Origin: Spirodela intermedia
Lineage: Eukaryota; Streptophyta; Magnoliopsida; Alismatales; Araceae
NCBI GenBank assembly: GCA_902729315.2
Contig: LR746267.1
Location: forward strand, 501,001-565,000
DNA: 64,000 nt
Direction of reading: 5' to 3'
Part shown: piece by piece, positions 11,441 to 22,420 of the stretch
How the letters are laid out: every line of letters begins with the position of its first letter
Numbering within the stretch: the stretch's first letter is position 1
The notes under the pieces: generated by a model
Told to the model about the DNA's origin: nothing
The model's input: the letters and a program-made list of their open reading frames with translations, nothing else
The model's database searches: none
Position numbers and translations under genes: made by a program

Positions 11441-12590
11441 ATGGAGGAGTGATGGCGAGCAGGACCCGTCTCCATCAGCTCAGAAGACACCAACAGTTCG
11501 AGTTCAGCTCGATCGACACGCGAAGACGAAGGAGTTTGGCTTTCGCTACACGGCCTAGCCCTTCGGGACAACGACATTCCACTTCTGCGACGACGACGAG
11601 CTCGAGCTCACCCCTTATCTTTCTTTGTATTTTCATGTTGACTTGTTGGGCCTCACGTTTGTGTGTTAGCGGGCCTAATTCTATGTGTGTGTGTTGTTGT
11701 TTGTGTCTCCCTTTCTTTAGGGTTTTATCAGGTCTCTCTATGAGGCCCAATTACAACCCTAGGGGGGGGGACCTATGTGTCTTTCCTTTTGGGCCTCTTT
11801 TGGGGCTTATTTGGGTCTTCATTTGAGGCCCACTTAAGCACCGTAAGAGGGCCCTCCTCTTTCTCCTTTTAGGGGAGCTTATTGGGTCTCTCTTTAAGAG
11901 GCCCAATAAGCCCCTTTTGTAGCCTTTGTGGCTTATGGGCTTGAGGGCCTCAAGTGGCCCCACCTCCCCTTAGCCCACTTGTGGGCCCCCATATAAGGGG
12001 AGGTAGGACCCCCCCCCCCTCTAGAGAGCGCCGCATTTTGTGAGAAATTATCGTTTTGTGAGATACTCCTTTCGTGACCTAGGATAGGGAGGGAAGGAGG
12101 GAGAGGAAGGTCGTCGATACCCCGAGGACTTCGTTCATCGTGACGCTGCTGCCGGAGAAGCCCCGCCGCCGCCTGAGACCACGGCCGCCGCCGGACATCC
12201 CCTTGCCGCCCGTGAGATCGCCGCCGTCACCGGACGAAACGGTTGCGGTTGCCGCTGCAACCGCCGCCGCCTCTGCTGGAACCCCGTCACGCCGTCGTGA
12301 CGAAAGGGGCTCGCTTCGCCTCCCTACGAGCCGTCGCCGAGCACTCCGCCGGAGTCTCTCGACTCCTGGTTCGACTGCCGCCTCTTCCTCCGGAACTCCA
12401 CCATAAACTCGCCGGGACCGCCCTACGCCGCTCCGCCCATTCGCTGGCCGTTCGCCGACGAACGCCAACCTGCCGCCGACGGTCGGGAGAGACTCTGCTG
12501 CCGTGCCGACGAGCCAGATCCAGTCCCAGCTCCTCACAGGCCCCGCCGGAGTTTCCCGACGATTCCCCGCCGCCGTCGCACCGTTTCCAG

Positions 12591-12850
12591 CGCCGCTGAC
12601 GTTCGGCATTCCCGGCGAAACGCCGCTGACGTTCGGCATTCCCGGCGAAACGCCGCTGACGTTCGGCATTCCCGGCGAAGCGCCGCTGACGCTCGGCATT
12701 CCCGGCGAAGCGCCGCTGACGTTCGGCCTTCCCACCGAAGCGCCGCTGACGCTCGGCCTTCCCGCCGAAGCGCCGCTGACGCTCGGCCTTCCGCCGAAGC
12801 GCCGCTGACGCTCGGCATTCCCGCTGAAGCGCCGCTGACGCTCGGCATTC
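12591..12850. repeat. 30-bp GC-rich minisatellite
   Basis: Roughly 8.5 copies of a 30-bp unit beginning CGCCGCTGACGTTCGGCATT and ending in CCCGGCGAA(A/G). The first copies are nearly identical and later ones drift; the copy at 12781 has lost one base. Because 30 is divisible by three, long frames appear on both strands (for example repeats of PLTFGIPGET), but these result from the period and are not evidence of a protein. Confidence 0.95.
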
Positions 12851-12940
12851 CCCGCGCGCCGGTTCCTGCGGCCCGCGCGCCCACCCGGCACCGCCGCCCC
12901 GCGTGCCCTAAGGCTGCCGTGCGGCTTGCCGCGCGCGCCC

Positions 12941-13240
12941 GCTAGCGTGCCCTTCGGCCCACCAGCGGGCCCACGCACGCTAGCGTGCCCTTTGGCCCAC
13001 CAGCGGGCCCACGCACGCTAGCGTGCCCTTTGGCCCACCAGCGGGCCCACGCCCGTGTGCCCTTCGGCCCACCATCGGGCACACGCCCGCTAGTGTGCCC
13101 TACGGCCCACCATCAGGCCCACGCCCCGCTAGTGTGCCCTACGGCCCACCAGCGGGCCCACGCCTACTAGTGTGCCCTTTGGCCCACCATTGGGCCCATG
13201 CCTGCTAGTGTGCCCTACGGCCCACCAGTGGGCCCACACC
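12941..13240. repeat. 38-bp GC-rich minisatellite
   Basis: About eight copies of a 38-bp unit built on GCTAGCGTGCCC, TTTGGCCCACCAG and CGGGCCCACGC. It begins about 90 bp after the 30-bp array. The units diverge toward the right end. Confidence 0.9.
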
Positions 13241-13771
13241 TGCGCTGACTGTGCCACGCAGTACGACGACGACTACTGTGACTCTCGACCAAGACTGACT
13301 GTCGACGTTGAGCATCAATCTTCACCAGATGTCTTTGCCTACATCGAATCTCTGCTCCGTCATGACCCGCCAGGCTACGCAGCCCCAAAGGTTAGCTTTG
13401 TACCCCTTTTTCTTAAGTTTAATTATCTGTCGTAGGGTTTTCTCGTCTCGCCTCCACCGCCATCAGGAGAATGTAGACAAGATACGACGGTTATCGAATC
13501 GTGACTTCCGACGCTGCGCTAGATTCGTCATCATTCATGAGCTGCAGCCCTAGGTTACCTCACGATGACCGTTCCACTATCTGTTCGGATGTGGACCGAG
13601 AGGGCCTTACACTTACCATCGTCGAGCGTTTCCTTGGGTTGTCCTAGGTTGATCGTGCATATTGGTACACCTGCCTGTACTTAGGTTATGTGGTCATACC
13701 TAGAGTCTAGGGTCCACAAATTCTTATCGGATTGGTCCGACTACCCCATCCCGAGTCTTGAGTGTCATTGA

Positions 13772-14137
13772 TCAGGTACAAAGATTCTTGCCCCGTCCTA
13801 CATCAATGAGACTGTGAGATCTAAGGAAGAGCTTAAAGCTCGATGCCCACGACACATAATTGTGGCCATTGAAGATGTACGCCAGATGAGTAAGTTGCAC
13901 AGTGATAGAGTGGCAAGCCAGAGGGATCGCTAAAGAAGAGAGAACACCAGTTGGAAGAAGCTTAGAGGGCTCAAAGGTAGGCAACAAAGGGGGGCGAGAC
14001 GACGTTATAAGGCTAGTTGGTCTGGGCCAAAGGAATAAGTGGTGGGGTGAGTAGGCCAGGGCTTGATGGGCCGATTTGGAGGGGTAGGTAGAGTCGATGG
14101 GGCCTGATAGAGTTGGCTGGGGTCGACTGTGCCACAC
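13772..14137 (-). pseudogene. Copia gag remnant, N-terminal part
   Basis: A 121-codon minus-strand frame. Its C-terminal part contains FNGHNYVSWASSFKLFLRSH, the typical copia gag start (L-x-G-x-N-Y-x-x-W-x-x-x-x-x-x-F). The preceding Ser/Pro/His-rich residues may be leader sequence read as protein. The frame leaves gag at the GC-rich insertion. Confidence 0.7.
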
Positions 14138-14284
14138 TAGGCCAGCTGGGCTGTGCTGAGCTTGTGGGTTTGTATGGGGCCGACGGGTCTGATTAGGTCA
14201 ATCTTGAGTGGACCCTAGCCACCATAGCCAGATGGCGACAACGCCAATGTCTGCGACAGCGATGACAATGGTGAGGATTGGAGT

Positions 14285-14565
14285 GTGACGGCAAGGGAGT
14301 GACAGTAAGGGTGTGATGGCAAGGGCGTGATGGCAAGGGCGCGATGACAAGGGTGCGACGGCAAGGGCACAATGGCAAGGGCGCGACGGCAAGGGCACAA
14401 CAGCAAGGGTGCGACGGCAAGGACACGACGGCAAGGGTGTGACAGTAAGGGCATGACGACAAGGGTGCGACAGTAATGGCCCGATGGCAAAGGCACGACG
14501 GTGAGGGCGTGATGGTGAGGGTGTGACAGCGAGGTCACGATGGCTAGGAGGGACCTTGACGGCGA
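14285..14565. repeat. 14-bp minisatellite in the copia leader
   Basis: About twenty imperfect copies of a 14-bp unit resembling CGCGACGGCAAGGG, between the primer-binding site and gag. The period is not a multiple of three, so all three minus-strand frames carry similar Pro/Cys/His-rich repeats. Those frames are by-products. Confidence 0.9.
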
Positions 14566-14761
14566 TGGTGATGGTGAGGGGTGACGTTGGTGAGGAGGGC
14601 GGCGCCGAAAGGAGAAGGAGATCAACGACAGAGACAACAACACCAGAAGAGAGAAGAGTGGCAATGGTGTCGCCCTAGGTGGGAAGAGGTCGACGAGGAG
14701 GAGAGTGGCACGCTAGAGACAAATGGCGCACCGGAGAGGAGGACGACGAGAGATACCTAAG

Positions 14762-14773
14762 ACTCTAATACCA
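14762..14773 (-). other. Primer-binding site (initiator tRNA-Met)
   Basis: Directly inside the 5' LTR the minus strand reads TGGTATTAGAGT, one mismatch from TGGTATCAGAG, the complement of the 3' end of plant initiator tRNA-Met used by most copia elements. This fixes the orientation and the inner end of the LTR. Confidence 0.85.
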
Positions 14774-14912
14774 TGTTGACACGAGAGGAAAAAATCTTGA
14801 AATCTATGTAGTTTGAAGATAGAATACATGACTCCTATATAGGAGAGAAGAGAAATGAGAGAGATAGATAATGGGCCCTAGTGGGCTGGGAGTCCAATAC
14901 TAATATCAAACA
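14774..14912 (-). repeat. 5' LTR of the copia element
   Basis: About 139 bp; on the minus strand it begins TG and ends CAACA immediately before the primer-binding site. It includes a CTATATAGGAG stretch (CTTATATAAGAG in the other LTR) that may serve as the TATA region. The LTRs are short for copia and differ at many positions, so the insertion is old. Confidence 0.8.
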
Positions 14913-15712
14913 TACAGAAAATGAGAAAAACTTGTGCTTAAAGTGGTTAACAGAATTGTAATTGGCATTAGTTGGTAAGTGTAGTGTTTTTCATAAATTT
15001 TTATTTTATTTAATTTTAATGTGAAGTTTATATGCCTATATCTAAAATGGCTTTGATGTAACCTTATCTTTTAATTAAAAATAGTTGAGTCCAAATGTTT
15101 ATAGTAGAAAATTCTTTATTAATGAGTACATTCCTATAAGTTTGATAATGAGATTTTTGCATTAGACTTTCAAATTCATGATGAAGATTTGAAAGATTAC
15201 CATAAAGTTATCATATCTCTATTGATAAATGAATAGGAGATATGGTATACCTAGTAAGGCTGTTGGAACTATTCAAGAGACTATTCTAGATATAGGAAAT
15301 ATTATGAAAACCTTAATTTCAAGCCCTTATTCAGAACTATGATTCAATATGGGATATATATTTCAATAAAAAGGTTGATTCAATATGAGATATATATTTC
15401 AAGTGTGCTGTGCAGCATGAGATTCTTGCTAGTTTGATGTAACCCAATATGTGTGGCAATATTAATGTTTCAATTAGCATTGAACGTTTAAAAAGGTTGA
15501 TTGAAGATTCATCATACATAGTTTCATGAAGTGATGGAAATAAATTTAGTTGTGATGTTAAAACATTAAGATGGTATTTCATCTGAAAATTTAAACTTTG
15601 AACATGAAATTTTCAGGCATTTAATTCCTTAGGAGTGAATTTGACATCTCAAGTTAGTGACTTTCTATTTAAGGTTAATCTTGAATTAACCTTTTTATAT
15701 GCATATAGTTGG
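14913..15712. other. AT-rich intergenic stretch
   Basis: No recognisable gene. A small duplication near 15340-15400 repeats GATTCAATATG(G/A)GATATATATTTCAA. Confidence 0.5.
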
Positions 15713-16175
15713 AGAGAGAGGGAGAGAGAGAGAGAGAGAGAGAGGAAAAGTGAAAGAGATGGGAGTAAGAGATGTAGGGAGGGAGGGAGGGAGGGATGGA
15801 GGGAGAGGGGAGGGAAAGGATAGAGATGGGGAGAGAGAGGTACTGATAGAGGGGGAGGAGAGGGGAATAGAGAGGGTCGGAGAGAAGAGAGACGGAGAGG
15901 GAGGAAGTTGGTAAGAGAGAGGGATAGGGGAGAGAGAGACGGAGGAAGAGAGGGAGAGAGGAAGAGAGAGAAGAAGGGAGAGGGAGGGAGAGGGAGGAAG
16001 AGGGAGGAAGAGGGAGAAAGGGGGAGAGAGGGCGGAAAGGGGGCGAGAGAGGGGAGAGAGGGAGGGAGAGGGAGTGAGAGAGGAAGAAAGGGAAAGAAGG
16101 GGAGAGAGGGAGGGAGAGGGAGAGAGAGAGGAAGAAAGGGAAATAAGGGGAGAGAGATGGAGAGGGAGGGAGAGA
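15713..16175. repeat. GA/GGGA low-complexity tract
   Basis: About 460 bp of almost pure purine on the plus strand, made of GAGA, GGGA and GGAA blocks. It keeps reading frames open on both strands (Arg/Glu/Gly-rich and Ser/Leu/Pro-rich), which are not genes. Confidence 0.95.
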
Positions 16176-16179
16176 GAAA

Positions 16180-16916
16180 AATCTGCTCTGCCTTCACGCT
16201 GGAAGTATACTCCAGATTGTTGGATGACGGCCTTTGCTTTCTTATCATCAACTCGGCTGTGGTCTTAGATCATGGATGAGACGGAGACAACTAGTTTCGT
16301 GATCTTCACTTATGTTAACTTGCTGCTATTCTTTTACTGCCTGAGAAAGAGACTGAAGCTTGCTACCCTACTCAATATCAGCTTCACACAAGGACTGTAG
16401 AAGCAGCCGAGGTGGCCTTACATAGATCAAAAGGTATAAGTACGTTTACGCAATGAAAGAAGTAAGCATACCAGGTGAAAGTGTCTCTCTCCAATATGAT
16501 ACTAGCTCAAGAGCAGAAATCCTTTTAAAATGGAAAATAACTAGGTGATGTTTATTAGTTAAGAGCAGGCCTGAGCACTTTCTAAGTGCACATGTGTCTG
16601 ACTCAGCAGATGAAGGTGACTTCTGCCAATTGTTGAAATAACGTAAAGGGTACATCCCTCACGAAACTCGCTCTTGGAAGACAACTCAAGGGTGAAGGAT
16701 TTTAGACAGCATGACAAGAGATTATATAAGAAATGACTTGTATTACGGTCATAATTATGCTTGACGTTTACAGGGGGGAGAGAGAGAGAGAGAGAGAGGA
16801 CCCTAAATAGGAGAGACTTAGTGGACTTCTAAGAAGGATATGGATGAGAGAATGAAGAGAAAGGCTCAAAACAAGAGGACACTTATAGGTTTTTTAGCAA
16901 GGATGTGGATGAGTAT

Positions 16917-16954
<38 letters not shown>

Positions 16955-19216
16955 GACCTTGAGTCGTGTTATAGTAATGCTGTGGATGTCTCACTAAAGA
17001 CGTCGTAAGGCTAGATTGCTTTTCTTGTACTTTTATGTTGAATGACAACTAACATGACTTAGTCATTGTATAATAAATCACATAAATTTTAATTTTATAA
17101 AATTAGAAAATATTAATTTTCAAATAATTAGAAGTATTTCTAAATAAATATATCAATTATAATTCACTAAAAGTTTCAAAAATACTAAAATTTTTCCAAC
17201 TCGATCACAAAAATATAATATAATATCAAATAATATTTTAGAATTTTTCTCAAAGAATATAATTTTTTGTAAATTTTAGACTAATAAATAAAAATAAAAT
17301 ATATTTAAAATTTGTGAAAGAAGGAAATAAGGGTGTAGACGTCAGGATGTCATTAGTGCCCGATGAACGCAATCAAGTAGAAATAGAGTTTTGCCTAATG
17401 ATTCTTATGTAAATAATTAGAGACGATTTAATTAGTCAAATTAAGATATTTAAAAGCCAAAAGAATCATAATTAAATGAAGAGTACTTTGAAAATTTTAA
17501 ATCATACAAATTATCTCTAAATGACGTGAAATTAAGTTGAAAGTAAGAAAGATAGAGTTTTGGCCTTCCGACAGTGATTGTTAGAATTCTATATGTTCGA
17601 GAGGATCATCAAATGGTCTATAGCCTCAAAGTCTCTCCTTAGACATAGACAACTTGGACATTTACTAGATCTCTTTTTAAAGTCTAAAAAATAATAATAG
17701 AAGTTAAAATAATTAAAAAAATGATAAAATAAAGTTCCAATGTCACGATGGTGATGCGTCGGCGATGCACTAGAATTTTGAACGTTTGAAAAGATTGTTA
17801 TATAGTGTCTACAGCCTCAAAAGCTCTTCTTGAACAAAGACAACGTGAGCAATCTTTAGATCTACTTGTAAGTCAAGAGATCAATAAAATAGGTCATCGA
17901 ATCATCTTCGACAATTGTCACCTAACAGAGTAGAAAAATGGCGACTTTGTAACTCTCTCGTGATTGTCACTCAATGAATAAGAGCTGAATGGATGTGGGA
18001 TGTGTGTTAGGGAGCTTCATTCTCAGATCCACACAACAAGATGAGGTTTTTCATCGCATCTAGTATGCTCTTAGGAGGTGATGACTCGTCTCCCGAATGA
18101 TTGTCTCATTTTTTACAACGACTTGCTCGTCGATCAATTGAATATGATTTACTCAATGAATTTGTGATCTTTTTATCATGAATTGTTCAACAATTTTAGT
18201 AATGATGCTTCACGAATCGCATTGATGAGATTTTTATTGATAATTGAGTGATTTAGTAGCTTAATTATTAACTGGCGATTTGTAAAAAAATTACAATCTT
18301 ATATGAGAGAGAGTGAAAGAAGCATTTGAATACTCTTATATAGTGACGTCATCATGTCATATTGTTGTTATAAATAAGGAGTAATTTAGGTATTAAAATC
18401 GTCAAAAATATTTCGTAGAAGGTATGACTAGGGTCTAATCTCACATCGGTTATACATCGAATTTTGGGATAAATATATAGTAGTATAAGATTTGGGCATC
18501 AATTGAGTCATTTTCTCATAAATGTAGAACCACTCTTTATCTCATGCCCAACTAGCCACCAGTGACGTAGAAGGAGAGTAACGCACATGTGCACCCCCAT
18601 CGGTCTATAGCTGCTTGAACCCCTACTCGTGGCTTTGCCTCGACTACACTTCTGACCTACTTAGGGGCTCAGTTGGCTGATGGGTCCCCCCCTTTTTATC
18701 TTTTTATTTTTAATTTTTTTCTTTATTCATCTCAAAAATAGGATTATAAAAATTATATAAATTCACATAAAATCACATAATTAACTAAAAATATATTAAT
18801 CAACTAAAAACTACTTTTCACAATTTAACACAAATATAAATCTATTTATTATGAGTTAAAGCTAAAATTATATTATTTATTAATTATTAACCTAGGATAA
18901 TGAAGAATTATCAACAACCCAAGAGACATATTCTTCAACTCTCTCCCTCTTTTTTGAGCACGGGTATCATATATTAACATGAATGTACCATGGATTACAG
19001 GTTTTTTTAACAAATAATTAGGGGATCCGTTGACGTAATTTAAATGGGTTAGTGATTATCTAGAAAATGTGGTAATAATCATTGTAAATTTTAGATTTAG
19101 TAATATAAATTTATAATATTTAACCTCACAAAGTATAATTGAGTAAGGGTTGAACCACAGAGAGCCAAGAATTAATTGAAGAATTTTTTTAGAGATTTTC
19201 CATTTACATTTTTATA
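16180..19216. other. Intergenic, AT-rich, with a diverged duplication
   Basis: No gene recognised. Short GA runs lie at about 16779-16799 and 16921-16951. A pair of diverged copies at about 17560-17685 and 17755-17880 shares TAGAATTxTxxAxGTT, ATAGCCTCAAAG-like and AGATCT segments. The stretch CTAATCTCACATCGGTT near 18434 resembles sequence seen at LTR edges of plant retroelements, so an unrecognised decayed element may be present. Confidence 0.4.
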
Positions 19217-19253
19217 TATTTTATTTTATTTTATTTTATTTTATTTTATTTTG
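19217..19253. repeat. (TTTTA)n microsatellite
   Basis: About seven TTTTA units, between AT-rich sequence and the GC-rich minisatellite region. Confidence 0.9.
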
Positions 19254-19299
19254 TAACAAGAAGGAAACCCTAAAATCAGAATAACTTTACCTTAACCAG

Positions 19300-19900
19300 C
19301 GCTCTGGCGGCACCGATGATGGGCATGCGAGCGCACAGGCGATGAATGCGCGGGCGGTGATGTGTCAGCGAGTGGTGTGCGGGTTGTGACGTGTCGGCGA
19401 GCGGGGCCTGGAGATGTGCCGGTGACAGTGCACGAGCGGTGATGCACCTTGAAACGGTGCACGAGCGGTGATGCACCTTGAAACGGTGCACGGGCGGTCA
19501 CGCGTCGGTGAGCGTGACATGGCAATGACGTGTCAGCAAGCGTCGCGCAGGCGATGCGCGTCGACGAGCATCGCGCAGACGATGATGCACCGGAGAATGG
19601 CGCACGGGTGAGGATGCTCCTGCGAGCGGTACGCGGGCGGTCACGCGTCCGCGAGCTTCACACAGTCAGTGACGCGTCAGCGAGTGGCCGGACGAGCGCA
19701 CGGGGCAGCAGTCAGTGAGTGGGCGGACGAGCACGCGGGCAGCAGTCAGCGAGTGGGCAGACGAGAGCACGGGGCAGCAGTCAGTGAGTGGGCGGACGAG
19801 CACGCGGGCAGCAGTCAGCGAGTGGGCAGACGAGCGCGAAGGTAGCAGTCAGCAAGCGAGCGGACAAGCCCATGGGAAGCAGGCGTATGGCCAATGACGC
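19300..19900. repeat. GC-rich minisatellite region
   Basis: Sharply GC-rich island in an AT-rich setting. The clearest part (about 19680-19860) repeats a unit of 34-35 bp, AGTGGGC(G/A)GACGAGC plus ACGCGGGCAGCAGTCAGCG. The left part (19300-19660) uses related words such as GCACGAGCGGTGATGCACC and CACGCGTC. The alternating units suggest expansion of a two-unit block. Frames through it are repeat by-products. Confidence 0.85.
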
Positions 19901-20441
19901 GCCGGCGAGGGGCGGAATGTTTTGTCTGTAACTTTTGCTGTAGAATGGAATTTTGGGTGTGGTTTGCGGCATTGGAAAGCCCTGGATCTTGGCTCTCACA
20001 CTAGTGATAACCAAATCAGCGAAATCAAATGAAAAAGGTGAATCTTTGGGAGATTGCTCGTTCCTCTGGTGTCACATCATTTCTGGCCCAAGATAGCAAT
20101 CTTCTTCTTGCTCCAAATCAGATGATCTGGTCTGCTTCTTCACTCAACCTGACATTCAAAGGAGAGAGTGTATCAAAGAAATTACTGCACTAAGACCGCT
20201 AACATAGAGTTTGGGACAGAATCAGGGATACCCTATAATGAGGGAAGAAGATGGTATAAATAGGGATCCTGATTTCTCAAAATGAGAAACCCATGATGTG
20301 TGGCCTCTCTTAATTTTGGATTTGGGCCTTTCTTGTTGGGCCTTGAACGTGGGTTAGCTGCTTCTCTCCTCCACATTTAATATCCAATTTATCTAGGTTC
20401 TAAAATTCAATAAAACTCTAAGAAAAAAATGTGAGAATAAT

Positions 20442-20467
20442 CCACTTGATTCAAAAGAATCAAGTGG
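20442..20467. other. Perfect 11-bp inverted repeat (hairpin)
   Basis: CCACTTGATTC, a loop of AAAA, then GAATCAAGTGG. A further direct copy CCACTTGATT starts at 20472. It lies about 100 bp beyond the stop of the 20.57-20.92 kb gene and could form a stem in its transcript. No run of T identifies it as a terminator. Confidence 0.6.
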
Positions 20468-20564
20468 TACCCCACTTGATTTTGAGTCCCGCTGATTATT
20501 ATATTATATTCAGTCGGCAGCCAGGTCCATTGCAGTCAACGGCCTAATTACGTGCCACATTCTT

Positions 20565-20921
20565 CTAGGTTGCTAGATAAATTGAGACCCCAAGAACCAG
20601 GACGTGGATGTTGCAGCAGTTGAGGGCACACATCCACCGCAGAGCCGATGGAGAGCTCCGGTAGAAGACCATCCCCAGTTGAACACTGAAAAGCCCAAGC
20701 ATAAGGCTGATAAACAGCAGGGCCATGCTTGCTCGCAGCGGTATAATGTGGGGATGGTGCTCAAACGAGGAGGACTTGGCCGTGATGATGGCCCCGGCAG
20801 CGACGCCAAACAGGAGGAGAGCAGTTTGGTTCTGAAACTCCACTTCCTTCACTGCCGCCAGTGGCGCTTCCGGCAGCCCTCCTTCCACCCGACCGGGTGA
20901 AGCCTGCGAGCATGTATCCAC
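20565..20921 (-). CDS. Small three-segment membrane protein, family 1 member A
   Basis: A frame of 118 codons. Three hydrophobic stretches lie at about residues 33-48, 64-87 and 104-117, with a short acidic N-terminal part. It is clearly homologous to the genes at 57052 and 61593: the pattern Q-T-A-x-x-L-F-G, a long second segment, then S-P-S-A-L-R-W and L-N-C-C-N-I (S-P-G-I-A-R-W and L-N-C in member B). Function unknown; membrane location inferred. The first in-frame codon is GTG, with a stop just upstream and CAG directly before it, so either an upstream exon supplies the start (3' splice site at CAG) or the gene is 5'-truncated. Its upstream sequence is also found near 59.8-59.95 kb. Confidence 0.6.
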   Translation of the reverse strand: MDTCSQASPGRVEGGLPEAPLAAVKEVEFQNQTALLLFGVAAGAIITAKSSSFEHHPHIIPLRASMALLFISLMLGLFSVQLGMVFYRSSPSALRWMCALNCCNIHVLVLGVSIYLAT

Positions 20922-21205
20922 CTGTCAATGGTGTTGACATAAGACTCCGTCGTTCTTCTCAAGGAAATAGTTTGTCCCATATTTTAAATGAAGAATTATA
21001 TCCATATGGAGGAAATCCCACAGCGGGAAGTCTACTCCGTTGACCAGATGACTGATAGGTCAGAGGTGGGTGGGTGAGGCATGTTACCATTGGTTGACTC
21101 ATATTTTCTCGAATGGTGCGCGTCTCTTGAAGCAAATACAACAGCAGCATTTCCTGTAATCCACGATGGAACTTATGAAGTTCAATCCCATTATTTGAAG
21201 ACCAC

Positions 21206-21243
<38 letters not shown>

Positions 21244-21270
21244 GATGATGATGATGATGATGATGATAAT
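21206..21270. repeat. (TAA)n followed by (GAT)n microsatellite
   Basis: About twelve TAA units (21206-21241) then about nine GAT units (21244-21270). A (TTA)n run at about 59778-59806 is the mirror counterpart in the region upstream of member B. Confidence 0.9.
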
Positions 21271-21639
21271 AATTAATAAATTGAAGAACAATACACGCAA
21301 GGTGAATTGTGAAATCTGGATTGTTCTAGATAAAGTTCATGGGTACTTCAATCGATGAAGTGATACATAAAAGTTCTCAAATATGAAAAATCATCATTAT
21401 TCAACATCGCACACATCAAATGTCACCGAGGGAATGGAGAATGCGGTTCAGGAAAGCCACCGAGGGAAAGAAAACTGCTACACCATGAAAATGGAATAAC
21501 TACGCATAATTTCTTTACCGGAGAAGGCTTGGAACCTAGAGATGATTTATTGAGAGGACAGGAAAAGGAGAAGACGTCATGGCTAACTGATGAATTAAGG
21601 CATTGGTTAGGCTCCAATGTGGACCATTCAAACCCTCCA

Positions 21640-21641
<2 letters not shown>

Positions 21642-21670
<29 letters not shown>
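21642..21670. repeat. (CA)n microsatellite
   Basis: About fourteen CA units. Sequence around it is unique and no gene is recognised from 21.3 to 21.78 kb. Confidence 0.9.
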
Positions 21671-21673
<3 letters not shown>

Positions 21674-21789
21674 GTCGCTACCTTGGTAGGTAAGCACAGA
21701 TGTTGCGCTGGATACCGACTGCAAGCCTAGAAGCTCTGGAATGAACTTCGGGCACAGCCAAACATGACTAAAATAAAAAATTCTAAATA

Positions 21790-22420
21790 TTCATTTTAAA
21801 TACCTGGTCATTATTGAAATCACGTCCATTCTGTTTTTTGAGCCCAGGGGGATCTGAAGCATCCTGAAAGACATTTCAATTCAAACACACTTGAGATCAC
21901 ATGAAACATAAAGACAATGCCACTGACAATCTTTCAAGCAGAGTTTTCATAATCATTGAATATATCAACACATCATTGAATCTTTCACCACCAAATCTTG
22001 CCAAGGAGTTCTGCAAATATCCCTCAAAAATGGGTGGCGCCACCAAAATGTTTTCGGTGTACACCAAAACAAAGAGGGAAAACATGAACGAAAAACTAAA
22101 ATAAAATAAGACAAACATCCATTGTAAATACCTGATCTTTTTCGAAATCACATCCATTATGTTTGTTGATCCCGGGGGGACCTGAAGCATCCTGAAAGAG
22201 GTTTCAAACGCGCTTGAGATCACATGAAACATAAAGACAATGCAACTAACAGTATTTCAAGCAGAGTTTTCACAATCATAGAATATCTCAACACATCATT
22301 GAATCTTTCACCACCAAATCTTTCCAAGGAGTTCTGTAAATATCCCTAAAATTTGGTGGCGCCACCAAATCTCTCCAGTCAACACCAAAATAGTGTGAAC
22401 CCCACCCCCCACCCCCTAAA
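21790..22420 (-). repeat. Two 328-bp tandem units, mirror of the 54-56 kb array
   Basis: Two copies starting near 21801 and 22129 (TACCTGGTC and TACCTGATC), each with GAAATCAC(G/A)TCCATT, then GATC(T/C)GAAGCATCCTGAAAG, TTTCAA, GAGATCACATGAAAC and CTTTCACCACCAAATC. On the minus strand these match the words of the right-arm array (GTTTCACGTGATCC, TTTGAAACCTCTTTCAGG). The left arm has two long units and the right arm many 255-bp units. Confidence 0.75.

Larger units (their letters stand above)
11430..13765. mobile_element. GC-rich insertion inside the copia gag
   Basis: The gag halves flank about 2.3 kb of strikingly GC-rich sequence. Its left part (about 11640-12080) resembles an LTR or promoter, with many GGGCC and GGCCC motifs, CATATAAGGGGAGG near 11990 and then a pyrimidine stretch. 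The middle holds two minisatellites. The right part (13240-13765) is non-repetitive. No coding domain is recognised. It could be a non-autonomous LTR element or filler captured during decay. Termini and target duplication were not resolved, so boundaries are approximate. Confidence 0.5.
9447..14912 (-). mobile_element. Degenerate Ty1/copia LTR retrotransposon
   Basis: An element of about 5.5 kb on the minus strand bounded by two short related LTRs (14774-14912 is 5', 9447-9589 is 3'). A primer-binding site follows the 5' LTR. Inside are gag remnants, a long GC-rich insertion, and reverse transcriptase/RNase H remnants in the usual copia order. Several in-frame stops show it is dead. The five bases outside the LTRs (TATAA on the left, TACAG on the right) match at only three positions, so a target duplication is possible but eroded. 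Confidence 0.85.

Noticed and set aside
12079-12978. A 299-codon minus-strand frame, the longest in the window
   Set aside because: It runs through the 30-bp minisatellite, whose length is a multiple of three. The peptide is periodic Gly/Arg/Ser/Ala and the opposite strand is also open.
14193-14664. Three overlapping Pro/Cys/His-rich minus-strand frames
   Set aside because: All three frames show the same periodic composition caused by the 14-bp minisatellite, so none is favoured.
15649-16251. A 200-codon Ser/Leu/Pro-rich frame
   Set aside because: Reverse reading of the GA/GGGA tract. Several frames on both strands are open for the same reason.
20254-20262. TATAAATAG as a promoter for a plus-strand gene
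   Set aside because: No credible reading frame follows on the plus strand; the nearest gene (member A) is on the other strand.
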